Of a DNA stretch of 45,195 nucleotides, positions 24,441 through 32,987 are shown in pieces (within the stretch, counting starts at the first letter, position 1; every line of letters begins with the position of its first letter). Source of the stretch: Candidatus Rokuibacteriota bacterium (GTDB taxonomy: Bacteria; Methylomirabilota; Methylomirabilia; Rokubacteriales; CSP1-6). The DNA lies in the NCBI GenBank assembly GCA_005887895.1, contig VBPC01000156.1, positions 1 to 45,195 on the forward strand. The letters are read 5' to 3'. Both the position numbers and the translations under genes were made by a program. The notes under the pieces are model-generated. The model was given only the letters and a program-made list of their open reading frames with translations, searched no databases and had not been told where the DNA came from.

Positions 24441-26119
24441 GCCCGCCCGCGCTTGACCGCCGCCACCGGCGTCGGGAACTCGTCGGGATCGATCGGGATC
24501 TCGACGATTGCCGGCTTGCCGCAGGCGAAGGCCGCCTTCAGCGCGTCGCCGACCTGGTCGGGATGCTCGACGTAGTAGCCCTCGGCGCCGAACAACCGCG
24601 CGTAGGCGTCGTAGCGCGGGTTGCCGATGTCGCAGCCGATGAACCGCCCGTCGTAGAAATGCTTCTGGTAGGCCTTCTCCGAGCCCCAGCAGTTGTTGTT
24701 CATCACCAGCGTGACGACGTTGATCCGGTGGCGCACGGCGGTCTCCAGCTCCTGGGCGTTCATCAGGAAGCCGCCGTCGCCGTGGACGGCGAGCACGGGC
24801 GCCTCGGGCCGTCCCAGCTTGGCGCCCAGCGCGACCGGGAACGCGAAGCCGAGCCCGCCGAGGTCGAGCGGCGTCAGAAACGTCCGGGGCCGCGCGAACT
24901 GCAGACGGTCGTAGCCGTAGGCCGGCGCGGCGCCGGCGTCGAGCGCGACGATCGTGTCGGCCGGCAGCGCGCGTCGCAGCTCGACGTACACGCGCTGCGG
25001 CTTCATCGGCAGCGTCGTGAGATTCGCCTCGGCGGCCAGGCGCGCCTGACGCTGGCCCCGGAGCGTCTCGGCTTCGCGGCACCACTCGGCCGGCGCCGGG
25101 CCGACGCCGTGCTGGCCGAGTGCTTCCAGCAGCGCCAGGCAGGCCTCGCGCGCGTCGGCCTGGATGCCGACGGCGACCGGGTAATACCGGCCGATGTCGC
25201 GGCCGTCGACGTCGATCTGGACGATCGCCGTCCCGGGCTGGATGTAGCGGTGGTCGAAGTGGGTGGTGAAGTGCCCGAGCCGCGAGCCGATGACGAGCAG
25301 CAGGTCGGCCCGCCGGCAGGCGGCGGCGGCCTCCGGGGAGCCGGCGCGGCCGAGAGGGCCGATGTAGAACGGATGCGCGTTCGGCACGGCGTCGTTGCGG
25401 CCGTAGGCGGTGATCATCGGCAGCGCGTACTGCTCGGCGAGCCGCGCCACGAGGTCGTTGGCTTCCGCCCACGTGACGCCGCCGCCGGCGATCAGCAGCG
25501 GACGGTGCGCGGCGCGCAGCAGCCGCGCGGTCTCGCGAATGGCGTCGGGATGGGGCGGCAACGGGTGGACGGCGCGATAGCGCTCGGCGGGAAGCGCCGT
25601 CGCCGCCTCCACCGTCTCGCTCAGCACGTCGCGCGGGATCTCGACCAGGACCGGCCCGCGGCGGCCGCTCATCGCCGCCCGCAGCGCCGTCCGCATGATC
25701 TCGGCGATGCGCTCGGGCTTGTTCACCGTGACGGCGAGCTTGGTCACCGGCTTGAACATGGCCACGAGGTCGTAGTCCTGGAACGCATCCTTGTTCCGGT
25801 GCGCGCGATCGACGCCGCCGACCAGGGCGACCACCGGCGAATGGGCCACGAAGGCCGCCGCCACGCCGGTGAGGAGGTTGGTGGCGCCGGGGCCGCTCGT
25901 CACCAGGCAGGCGCCGGGCCGGCCGCTCACGCGGGCGAGGCCGTCGGCCATGAACGCCGCCGCCTGCTCGTGGCGGACGTTGACGTACTCGAGGCTCTTG
26001 TCGTCGTAGAGCGTGTCGAGGACGTCGAGGAACGTCGAGCCGACGATGCCGAAGAGGTACTGCACGCCCTCGGCCTTCAGCAGCTCGACGACGGCCCGCC
26101 CGCCCGAGATGCGATCCAT
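24437..26119 (-). CDS. thiamine-diphosphate-dependent enzyme (acetolactate synthase/benzoylformate decarboxylase-like)
   Basis: The 560-residue product has the three-domain layout of the POX/ALS family: N-terminal Pyr domain with catalytic E51 (RHEQAAAFMADG) and TSGPGATNLLTG, a central domain with GGGVTWAEANDL and VIGSRLGHFTTHF, and a C-terminal PP domain with the ThDP motif GDGGFLMNAQELETA followed by NNN. It should condense or decarboxylate 2-oxoacids. No regulatory subunit is nearby and the neighbours are not branched-chain biosynthesis genes, so a catabolic decarboxylase or carboligase is more likely than true acetolactate synthase. ATG 26119 overlaps the upstream stop by one base (TGATG). 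The gene cut at 44933-45195 is a second family member. Confidence 0.94.
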   Translation of the reverse strand: MDRISGGRAVVELLKAEGVQYLFGIVGSTFLDVLDTLYDDKSLEYVNVRHEQAAAFMADGLARVSGRPGACLVTSGPGATNLLTGVAAAFVAHSPVVALVGGVDRAHRNKDAFQDYDLVAMFKPVTKLAVTVNKPERIAEIMRTALRAAMSGRRGPVLVEIPRDVLSETVEAATALPAERYRAVHPLPPHPDAIRETARLLRAAHRPLLIAGGGVTWAEANDLVARLAEQYALPMITAYGRNDAVPNAHPFYIGPLGRAGSPEAAAACRRADLLLVIGSRLGHFTTHFDHRYIQPGTAIVQIDVDGRDIGRYYPVAVGIQADAREACLALLEALGQHGVGPAPAEWCREAETLRGQRQARLAAEANLTTLPMKPQRVYVELRRALPADTIVALDAGAAPAYGYDRLQFARPRTFLTPLDLGGLGFAFPVALGAKLGRPEAPVLAVHGDGGFLMNAQELETAVRHRINVVTLVMNNNCWGSEKAYQKHFYDGRFIGCDIGNPRYDAYARLFGAEGYYVEHPDQVGDALKAAFACGKPAIVEIPIDPDEFPTPVAAVKRGRA

Positions 26120-27084
26120 CAGAACCACCTCGCCTTGTCGACGACGTTGCGCAGCGGCTGGCCGGCCAGGAAGCGACGGCAGTTGTCGAGCAGGATCTCG
26201 AAGCGCCGGTCGTCGAGAAAGGGCCCGAAGCCGGCGGTGTGCGGCGTCAGCAGGACGTTGGGCAGCGTCCACAGCGGATGGTCGGCCGGCAGCGGCTCCT
26301 GCTCGTAGACGTCGAGGGCGGCGCCGGCGATCTCGCCGGCCCGCAGCGCGGCGACCAGGTCGTCCAGACGCGTCGTCATCCCGCGGCCGATGTTGATGAG
26401 GAACGCGCTGCGCTTCATCCGCTGGAAGCGCGCGCGGTGCATGAAGCCCTCGGTGGCGGGCGTGTGAGGCACCGTCAGGATGACGAAGTCGGCCAGCGGC
26501 AGCAGCGAGTCGAGCGCGTCAGGCCCGTCGAGCTTCAGCACGCCGGGCGGCGCCTCGCGGCGACGCGCGTCCACGCCGGTGACGCGCATGCCGAAGGCCG
26601 CCGCCAGCCGCGCCGTCTCGGCGCCGATCCCGCCCAGCCCGACGACGAGCGCGCTGGCCTCGGGCAGGTGGACGACGCCGCTGTCGAGCGGCTCCGGCCG
26701 CCACTCGCGCCGGAGCTGGCGGGGGACGTAGTAGTGCAGGCCGCGCGCGAAGGCCAGCACGAACGCCATGATGTGGGCGGCGATGTGGTCATTGTAGATC
26801 TCGCGGAAGTTCGTCACGACCACCGGGTGCGCGATCAGCTCGGGCGTGTAGTAGCCGGCCGGCGGCGCCGCCTGCGGCGCCTGCAGCCAGCGGAGCTTGG
26901 CCGCCGTGCGCACCAGCGCCGGCGGCAGCGTGCCGAAGGCCGCCTCGGCGCCCGGCGCCGCTCGCGCCGCCTCGGCTTCCGTCTCGGCCACGACGACGGT
27001 GAGCGCCGGCAGCGCCGCCGCCACGCGGGCCGCCCAGTCGCGCGTCTTCGCCGACTGCGGCGGCAGCATCAGCAGGGTCGCCAT
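26119..27084 (-). CDS. D-2-hydroxyacid dehydrogenase
   Basis: The 321-residue product is a D-isomer-specific 2-hydroxyacid dehydrogenase (NAD(P)-linked 2-oxoacid/2-hydroxyacid interconversion). It shows the cofactor motif VVGLGGIGAETARLAAAFGM, the catalytic Arg in NIGRG, the catalytic Glu in DVYEQEP and the catalytic His in LTPHTAG. The N-terminal domain has the lighter TNFREIYNDHIAAHI segment of the glyoxylate/hydroxypyruvate reductase-like group. It begins four bases after the SMP-30 stop and ends within the ThDP enzyme start codon, so the genes are co-translated. A role feeding a 2-oxoacid to the ThDP enzyme is a reasonable inference. Confidence 0.93.
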   Translation of the reverse strand: MATLLMLPPQSAKTRDWAARVAAALPALTVVVAETEAEAARAAPGAEAAFGTLPPALVRTAAKLRWLQAPQAAPPAGYYTPELIAHPVVVTNFREIYNDHIAAHIMAFVLAFARGLHYYVPRQLRREWRPEPLDSGVVHLPEASALVVGLGGIGAETARLAAAFGMRVTGVDARRREAPPGVLKLDGPDALDSLLPLADFVILTVPHTPATEGFMHRARFQRMKRSAFLINIGRGMTTRLDDLVAALRAGEIAGAALDVYEQEPLPADHPLWTLPNVLLTPHTAGFGPFLDDRRFEILLDNCRRFLAGQPLRNVVDKARWF

Positions 27085-27088
27085 CGCG

Positions 27089-28012
27089 TCAGCTCAGCGT
27101 CGCGCCCTGGGCGTTGACGTAGAGGGCATAGATGGACTGGCTGCCGGCGATGAACAGCCGGTTGCGCCTGGCGCCGCCGAAGCAGAGGTTGGCGGCGCGC
27201 TCCGGCAGCACGACGCGGCCGATCAGGGTGGAGCCGGCGTTGAAGATCGCCACGCCGTCCTGGCCCTCGCCGCCGCCCCAGCCACACCAGAGATTGCCCT
27301 CGGTGTCGACGCGGAAGCCGTCGGGGATGCCGGGGCCGCAGTCGATGAAGACGCGGCCGTGCTGCAGCTTGTCGCCGACGACGTCGAACACGCGAATCTC
27401 GCGCGGCACCAGCCCGCTGACCACCACGTAGAGCTTGCTCTCGTCGGGCGAGAAGGCCAGGCCGTTCGGCCGGGGAATGTCGCCGGCGACGACCGTGGCG
27501 GTGCCATTGCGGTCCACGCGATAGACGTTGGTTGGCAGCTCCACCGGCGCCACGTGGCCCTCGTAGTTGCCGAGGATGCCGAACGGCGGATCGGTGAACC
27601 AGACGGAGTCGTCCGACTTGACGATCACGTCGTTGGGCGAGTTGAGCGGCTTGCCCTCGAAGCGGTCGAGGATGACGGTGAGGGTGCCGTCGTACTCGGT
27701 GCGCGTCACCCGGCGCGTGTCGTGCTCGCAGGTGACGAGCCGGCCCTGGCGATCGCGCGTGTTGCCGTTGGCGTAGCTCGACGGCTTGCGGAAGACGCTG
27801 ACAGCGCCCGTCTCCTCGTCCCAGCGCATGATGCGGTTGTTCGGAATGTCGCTCCACAGCAGGTAGCGACCGTCGCCGAACCAGACCGGGCCCTCGCACC
27901 ATCGGAATCCCGTGGCCAGGCGTTCGACGGCGGCACTGTTGATGCGGTGCTTGGCGAAGCTCGGGTCGAGGACCTGGATCGCCGGATCGGGGTAGCGGAT
28001 GGGAGTTTGCAT
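27089..28012 (-). CDS. SMP-30/gluconolactonase/LRE family protein
   Basis: The 307-residue product is a six-bladed propeller of the SMP-30/gluconolactonase type: EGPVWFGDGRYLLWSDIPNNRIM with the metal-binding Glu, SPNDVIVKSDDSVWFTDPPFG with the Asn ligand, NGLAFSPDESKLYVV, and PDGFRVDTEGNLWC with the Asp ligand. It hydrolyses sugar-acid lactones or related esters, usually in the cytosol (no signal peptide here). ATG 28012 is where family similarity begins; the frame is open upstream by chance. It is the first gene of a four-gene minus-strand operon and shares a 52-base divergent region with the peptide-type binding protein gene. Confidence 0.93.
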   Translation of the reverse strand: MQTPIRYPDPAIQVLDPSFAKHRINSAAVERLATGFRWCEGPVWFGDGRYLLWSDIPNNRIMRWDEETGAVSVFRKPSSYANGNTRDRQGRLVTCEHDTRRVTRTEYDGTLTVILDRFEGKPLNSPNDVIVKSDDSVWFTDPPFGILGNYEGHVAPVELPTNVYRVDRNGTATVVAGDIPRPNGLAFSPDESKLYVVVSGLVPREIRVFDVVGDKLQHGRVFIDCGPGIPDGFRVDTEGNLWCGWGGGEGQDGVAIFNAGSTLIGRVVLPERAANLCFGGARRNRLFIAGSQSIYALYVNAQGATLS

Positions 28013-28064
28013 AACGGCCCGGAGTCTAGCATCCTCAGGGCCGTCCCGAAGGAGGACCCGTCGC

Positions 28065-29621
28065 ATGCGCCGACTCTCGAGGCTGCCCGCGTCGCTGGCC
28101 GTCCTCGCCGCCCTCACGCTCACCGCCGTCGGTCCGGCGAGCCCGCAGGCGCCCCGCAAGGGAGGCACGCTGCGAGTGGGGATGATCGGCGAGCCGCCGA
28201 CGCTCGATCAGCACGCGACGACGGCCGTGATCACGCGCGAGATCGGCATCAACATGTTCGAGGGGCTCTACGCGCTCGACGCCAGGTATCAGCCGGCGCC
28301 GCTGCTGGCCGAGGGCCACGACGTCGCCGATGGCGGCAAGCGCTACACGATCCGCCTGCGCAAGGACGTCAGGTTCCACAACGGCAAGCCGCTGACCGCG
28401 GCCGACGTCGTCGCCTCGCTCAAGCGCTGGGGCGCGATGGCCAGCACCGGCAAGGCGATCTTCAGGAGCGTCGAGGCGGTCGAGGCCAAGGGCCCCGGCG
28501 TGGTGGAGATCCGGCTCAAGGAGCCCTCGGGCGCGCTGCCGACGGTCCTGGCCCAGGTCGACAACGCCGCCTCGATCTATCCCAAGGAGGTCATCGACGC
28601 CGCCGGCGAGGGTCAGCTGAAGGAGTTCGTTGGCACCGGTCCCTTCAAGTTCGTCGAGCACAAGCCGGACCGCCACATCAAGCTCGCGCGCTTCGACGGC
28701 TACACGGCGCGCGCGGAGCCGGCCAGCGGCCTCGCCGGCCGGCGCGCCGCGATGGTCGACGAGCTCTTGTTCCTGCCGGTGCCCGACTACGCGACGCGCC
28801 AGGCCGGCATGCTCACCGGCGAGTACGACTACATCGAGCAGGTGAAGCCCGACCAGTACGAGCGCCTGAAGTCGGCGCCGGGCGTGGAGCCGGTCGTGGT
28901 GAAGCCGTACGGGTGGGCGACGATCGTCTTCAACCTCAAGCAGGGCCTCATGACCGACAAGCGCCTGCGCCAGGCGGCCCAGGCGGCGCTCGACGTCGAG
29001 CCCATGATGCTGGCCGGGCTCGGCCACAAGGACTTCTATCGGCTCGATCCCGGGCTCTTCTTCCGCGAGCTGTCCTGGCACTCCCGCGCCGGCGCCGCGC
29101 TCTACGACCAGCACGACAAGGACAGGGCCCGCCGGCTCCTGAAGGAAGCCGGCTACGCCGGCCAGCCGATGCGCTGGATCGTGACGACGGAGTACGAGCA
29201 TCACTACAAGCCGGCGGTGGTGGCCAAGAGCCAGCTCGAGGAGGTCGGCTTCAAGATCGACCTGCAGGTCTCGGACTGGGCCACCGTCGTGCAGCGGCGC
29301 AACAAGCCCGAGCTGTGGGACGCGTTCAGCACGGCGTTCACCTTCGTGCCGGAGCCAGCGACCTCCGCCCAGGTGCTGTGCGAGTGGCCCGGCTGGTGGT
29401 GTACCCCGGAGAAGGACGAGCTGCTGCAGGCGATGCAGCGGGAGCTCGATCCGAAGAAGCGCTACGCGCTGTGGGAGAAGGTGCAGACGCTCTTCTACGC
29501 CGACGCCGCCCGCCTCAAGATCGGCGACTACTTCCGGCTCGACGCCCGCCGCAAGGACGTCCAGGGCTACGAGCCCGGCCCCTACATGCACTTCTGGAAC
29601 GTCGCGCTGGACAAGCGCTAG
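28065..29621 (+). CDS. ABC transporter substrate-binding protein (peptide/nickel, family 5)
   Basis: The 518-residue product has a signal peptide (residues 1-28) and a complete SBP family 5 fold: KGGTLRVGMIGEPPTLDQH, LRKDVRFHNGKPLTAADVVASLKRW, GTGPFKFVEHKPD and DKRLRQAAQAALD. Such proteins bind oligopeptides, glutathione, haem, opines or other organics at the outer face of the membrane. No cognate dpp/opp permease or ATPase genes follow, so it must use a transporter encoded elsewhere. ATG 28065 has AAGGAGG nine bases upstream (28049-28055), an excellent site. It heads the plus-strand run and is divergent from the SMP-30 operon. A related gene is at 43330-44919. Confidence 0.93.
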   Translation: MRRLSRLPASLAVLAALTLTAVGPASPQAPRKGGTLRVGMIGEPPTLDQHATTAVITREIGINMFEGLYALDARYQPAPLLAEGHDVADGGKRYTIRLRKDVRFHNGKPLTAADVVASLKRWGAMASTGKAIFRSVEAVEAKGPGVVEIRLKEPSGALPTVLAQVDNAASIYPKEVIDAAGEGQLKEFVGTGPFKFVEHKPDRHIKLARFDGYTARAEPASGLAGRRAAMVDELLFLPVPDYATRQAGMLTGEYDYIEQVKPDQYERLKSAPGVEPVVVKPYGWATIVFNLKQGLMTDKRLRQAAQAALDVEPMMLAGLGHKDFYRLDPGLFFRELSWHSRAGAALYDQHDKDRARRLLKEAGYAGQPMRWIVTTEYEHHYKPAVVAKSQLEEVGFKIDLQVSDWATVVQRRNKPELWDAFSTAFTFVPEPATSAQVLCEWPGWWCTPEKDELLQAMQRELDPKKRYALWEKVQTLFYADAARLKIGDYFRLDARRKDVQGYEPGPYMHFWNVALDKR

Positions 29622-29633
29622 GAGAACCAGGGA

Positions 29634-30473
29634 ATGCGAGAGCTCGTCGAGAGGCTCAACGGGATGTGCGACGCGCTGCCGTTTCAGTCGAGCTGGTATC
29701 TGAAGGACCTGACGACCGGCGCCCGCGCCGACCGCTTCGGCGGCGTCCCGGTGCCGTCGGCCAGCACGCGCAAGACGTCGATCATGATGGCCGCGCTGGC
29801 CCAGGTCCACGCCGGCAAGCTGGCGCTCGACCAGAAGGTCACGATCGACGAGAAATACCAGCACAACGAGTCCGGCACCTTCCAGCACCTCACGCCGGGG
29901 TTCTGGATCACCTTCCGCGACGCGCTGGTCATGATGATCATCGTCAGCGACAACACGTGCACCGGCACCGTGGTCGACCTGGTCGGCCTCGACACCATCC
30001 AGCGCTGGTGCGAGTCGATCGGCATGACGTCCACCATCCATCGCTTCGGCATTCCGCCGAAGCTCGGCCGCGACCACACGCTCGAGCAGGTGACGACCAC
30101 CACGCCCAACGATCAGGGACTGCTGCTCGAGCTGATCCTCCAGGGCACGACCGACGCGGCGGTGGCCGGCCGGCTGGGCGGCACGCCCGAGCTGTGCCGG
30201 CTGGGCCTCGACATCCTCTCCTGGCAGAAGCTGAAGGCGCGACTGCCGTCTCGGCTGCCGCTCGGCACGAAGGTCGCCCACAAGACCGGCACCGGCTCGC
30301 GCGGCTTCATGGACGCCGGCGTCATCTACAAAGGCGACCGGCCGCTCCTCATCCTGACCGCCTACACCGAGCACGTGCCGGAGGCGCTGGCCGACGGCAC
30401 GCCGGGCTTCACGGCGGCCGCCGAGCTCATCGGGCGCATGGCGCGCGCCTGCTACGACACGCTGGGACGCTGA
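29634..30473 (+). CDS. class A beta-lactamase-like serine hydrolase (no signal peptide)
   Basis: The 279-residue product has the serine penicillin-recognising fold of class A beta-lactamases: S44-T-R-K47 (SxxK), S105-D-N107 (SDN) and K217-T-G219 (KTG). The ExxLN element of the omega loop, which carries the deacylating glutamate in true class A enzymes, is not recognisable: between the SDN helix and the TTTPND helix start the sequence is FGIPPKLGRDHTLEQVTTTT. No signal peptide is present at ATG 29634, which has AGGAG about nine bases upstream, so the protein is predicted to stay in the cytosol unless the start is wrong. Antibiotic resistance should therefore not be assumed; a peptidase or amidase linked to the peptide-type binding protein upstream (12 bases away) is a better guess. 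Confidence 0.87.
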   Translation: MRELVERLNGMCDALPFQSSWYLKDLTTGARADRFGGVPVPSASTRKTSIMMAALAQVHAGKLALDQKVTIDEKYQHNESGTFQHLTPGFWITFRDALVMMIIVSDNTCTGTVVDLVGLDTIQRWCESIGMTSTIHRFGIPPKLGRDHTLEQVTTTTPNDQGLLLELILQGTTDAAVAGRLGGTPELCRLGLDILSWQKLKARLPSRLPLGTKVAHKTGTGSRGFMDAGVIYKGDRPLLILTAYTEHVPEALADGTPGFTAAAELIGRMARACYDTLGR

Positions 30474-30476
30474 GCG

Positions 30477-31415
30477 ATGCCGCCCCGTCCGCTGCCGACC
30501 GAGCAGGAGGTCAAGGACTACATTCGCGGCGCTCGCCGCAACTGGGGACGCTGGGGCAAGGACGACCAGAAGGGCGCGCTGAATCTCGTCACGCCGGCCC
30601 GGCGCGCGGCCGCCGCCCGGCTGGTGAAGAGCGGCCGGTCGGTGTCGCTGAGCCGGCCGTTTCCGACGGCGCCCGGGCCGAACAACTCCCTGCCGGCGCA
30701 CCACTACATGAAGACCGTGGCCCGCGGCAAGGGCGGGTTCGCCGCCGACTACTACGGCATCTTCTACCACGGTGTCGCCTCGACCCACATCGACGCGCTC
30801 TGCCACACCTGGGACGACGAGGCGATGTGGAACGGCCGGAATCCCAAGAAGGAGATCACGTTCGAGGGCGCCACGTTCGGCTCGATCGAGCACTGGAGCG
30901 AGGGCATCATCACGCGCGCGGTCATGCTCGACGTGCCCCGCCATCGCGGCGTGCCGTGCGTGACCGAGGACACGCCGGTGCACGGCTGGGAGCTCGACGA
31001 CATCCTGGCCCGGCGGAAACTCACGCTCGAGCCGGGCGACGCGGTGTGCGTCTACTCCGGGCGCGAGGCCTGGCAGGCTCAGGATCCCGAGCGGCCGTAC
31101 AGCAAGCCGTTCGTCCCCGGCGCCACGCTGACCCGGCCGGGCCTGCACGTGTCCTGCCTGCCGTTCCTGCGCGATCACGACGTGAGCGTGCTGGTGTGGG
31201 ACATGCTCGATCACCTGCCGATCGGCTACGACATCCCGTGGGCCGTGCACGCCTGCCTCTTCGCCTACGGCGTCGCGCTCCTCGACAACGCCCTGCTGGA
31301 GCCGCTGGCCCACGCCTGCCTGGAGGAGCAGCGCGACGAGTTCATGCTGGTCATCGCGCCCCTGCGCGTGATCGGCGGCACCGGCTCCCCGGCCAACCCG
31401 CTGGCGGTGTTCTAG
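30477..31415 (+). CDS. cyclase family protein (kynurenine formamidase-like)
   Basis: The 312-residue product belongs to the cyclase superfamily (PF04199). The metal-binding motif reads H98-G-V-A-S-T-H104-I-D106-ALC-H110, matching the family H-x-G-T-H-x-D-x-x-x-H with Ala-Ser in place of Gly-Thr region spacing. Other typical features are GDAVCVYSGREAW and the late PIGYDIPWAVHACLFAYGV. These are metal-dependent amide or lactone hydrolases (kynurenine formamidase and relatives). The start is three bases after the previous stop. The long N-terminal region (GARRNWGRWGKDDQKGALN) is seen in the larger environmental branch of the family. Substrate unknown. Confidence 0.9.
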   Translation: MPPRPLPTEQEVKDYIRGARRNWGRWGKDDQKGALNLVTPARRAAAARLVKSGRSVSLSRPFPTAPGPNNSLPAHHYMKTVARGKGGFAADYYGIFYHGVASTHIDALCHTWDDEAMWNGRNPKKEITFEGATFGSIEHWSEGIITRAVMLDVPRHRGVPCVTEDTPVHGWELDDILARRKLTLEPGDAVCVYSGREAWQAQDPERPYSKPFVPGATLTRPGLHVSCLPFLRDHDVSVLVWDMLDHLPIGYDIPWAVHACLFAYGVALLDNALLEPLAHACLEEQRDEFMLVIAPLRVIGGTGSPANPLAVF

Positions 31416-31417
31416 GG

Positions 31418-31886
31418 ATGAGGCAGACCACGCTGACGCTGAAGAGCGTCGACGTCCGGCGGGTCGTCGTGCCGCTGCGGCGGCCCGTCGTCTCGCGGGT
31501 CGGCCTGTTCAAGGACGAAGGCATCGTGGGGTGTCGGCGAGAACTTTTACGGCCCGCGCGCGTTGCACCAGGCGATCGTCGCCGGCGCCGGGGATTACGT
31601 GATGCCGGACCTGATGCGCATCGGCGGGGTCACGGGCTGGCTCCGCTCGGCGGCGATCGCGGGCGCCGCCGGCATTCCGATGTCGACGCACCTCTATCCC
31701 GAGTTCGCGGCGCAGCTCATGCGCGTGACCGAGACCGCCCACTGGCTCGAGCGGCAGGACTGGGCGGAGCCCATCCTCGCGCAACCGTTCGAGGTCGAGG
31801 ACGGGCTGCTGAAGATTCCGAGCGTGCCGGGTAGCGGTGTCGCCTGGAACGAGGCGGGCGTGAAGCGCTACGCTGCCCATGGGTGA
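31418..31886 (+). pseudogene. mandelate racemase/muconate lactonizing enzyme family pseudogene, internally deleted
   Basis: Two pieces of an MR/MLE enzyme are joined. From ATG 31418 the first piece reads as the family N-terminus (LKSVDVRRVVVPLRRPVVSRVG, then DEGIVG) in one frame to about 31525; the second piece, in another frame from about 31530 to the TGA at 31886, reads as the C-terminal part of the barrel (GENFYGPRALHQAI, MPDLMRIGGVTGWLR, PMSTHLYPE) and capping domain end. The family is about 350-380 residues; here only some 155 codons remain, and the catalytic Lys and metal ligands are gone. Even the N-terminal piece seems to lack about a dozen residues between VGLFK and DEGIVG. It lies two bases after the cyclase gene and was evidently part of that operon. 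Confidence 0.85.
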
Positions 31887-31916
31887 GCGACCGCTGCGGG
31901 TGAGAAGGAGTCGTCC

Positions 31917-32987
31917 ATGAAGACGATCGTCGCGTTGCCGGGCGAGGGCATCGGGATCGAGGTGGTCGAGGCCGCCTGCGAGGTGCTGGAGGGCACCGGC
32001 GTTCCGCTCAAGATCCTGCACCCGCCGCAGGGCGCCGCCGCACTGAAGAACCACGGCACGCCGATCCCCGAGGAGACCAAGCGCGCGGCACGCGAGGCCG
32101 ACGGCGTGCTCTTCGGCGCCGCCGGGCCGTCGTCCTCGGCGGTGGTGACGTGGCTGCGCTGGGAGATGGAGGCCTACGCGGGCGTGCGGCCGATCCGGTT
32201 CTTCCCGGGCATGCACTCGCCGCTGGTCGATCCCGACGGCATCGATTACGTCATCCTGCGCGAGAACAGCCAGGATCTCTATCCAGGGCGCGAGGGCGAC
32301 CTCGAAACCCTGGCGCGCGTGATGCCGGACCTTGCCGACAAGACGGGACGCACGGTCGGCCACTTCGGCGCCGGCCGTTTCGCCGTCAAGGTCGTCACGC
32401 CGGCCGGCGTCGAACGCATCGCCCGCTTCGCCGTCGAGCTGGCGCGCAAGCGTCAGGCGCGCGGCAAGCCGGGCAAGGTGACGTGCGTCACGAAGTCGAA
32501 CGTGCTGCCGAAGTCCGACGGGCTCTTCCAGCAGATCAGCGAGCAGGTGGTGCGCGAGGCCGGCCTGCCGTTCGAGCACTTCCACGTCGACGACGCCGCC
32601 CGCCGGCTGGTGCGCTTTGGGAAGTCGATGGACGTCGTGCTCTGCATGAACCTCTACGGCGACATCCTGTCCGACCTGGGGGCCGAGACCGCCGGCGGCC
32701 TGGGCCTGGCGCCATCGGGCTGCTTCGGCGACGGCTGGGCGTATTTCGAGTCGGTCCACGGCTCCGCGCCCGACATCGCGGGCCAGGGCATCGCCAACCC
32801 GACGGCGACGATCCTGTCGGCCGCGATGATGCTCGATCACATGGGACTGGCCGCCGAGGCGCAGCGGCTCGAGGCCGCCGTGGGCCGCGTCTATCGCGAC
32901 CGCAAGACGCTGACGCCCGATCAGGGCGGCCGCGCGAGCACGCGGGAGATGGCGCGGGCCGTGCTGGCGGCGTATCGCAACACGTGA
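31917..32987 (+). CDS. isocitrate/isopropylmalate dehydrogenase family protein
   Basis: The 356-residue product is a decarboxylating beta-hydroxyacid dehydrogenase. It shows the start [10 protein letters not shown], an active-site tyrosine region [13 protein letters not shown] (Y122), K193 in [13 protein letters not shown], the metal-binding N245-x-x-x-D249-x-x-x-D253 block [13 protein letters not shown], and cofactor-binding [15 protein letters not shown]. The ENSQD variant differs from both LeuB (EL-GG) and Icd (ENTED), so the substrate is likely another malate-type acid such as tartrate or a homologue. ATG 31917 has AAGGAG six bases upstream. It follows the MR/MLE pseudogene and overlaps the methyltransferase start by one base (TGATG). 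Confidence 0.93.
   Translation: MKTIVALPGEGIGIEVVEAACEVLEGTGVPLKILHPPQGAAALKNHGTPIPEETKRAAREADGVLFGAAGPSSSAVVTWLRWEMEAYAGVRPIRFFPGMHSPLVDPDGIDYVILRENSQDLYPGREGDLETLARVMPDLADKTGRTVGHFGAGRFAVKVVTPAGVERIARFAVELARKRQARGKPGKVTCVTKSNVLPKSDGLFQQISEQVVREAGLPFEHFHVDDAARRLVRFGKSMDVVLCMNLYGDILSDLGAETAGGLGLAPSGCFGDGWAYFESVHGSAPDIAGQGIANPTATILSAAMMLDHMGLAAEAQRLEAAVGRVYRDRKTLTPDQGGRASTREMARAVLAAYRNT

Noticed and set aside
28035-31313. Minus-strand open frame of 1092 codons
   Set aside because: It is antisense to well-supported genes (binding protein, beta-lactamase-like, cyclase); composition is Arg/Gly/Val/Leu/His-rich shadow of GC-biased codons and shows no family motif.
26897-31834. Plus-strand open frame of 1645 codons
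   Set aside because: It overlaps several real genes in other frames; only its last part (from 31418) reads as protein, and that is the N-terminal piece of the MR/MLE pseudogene.
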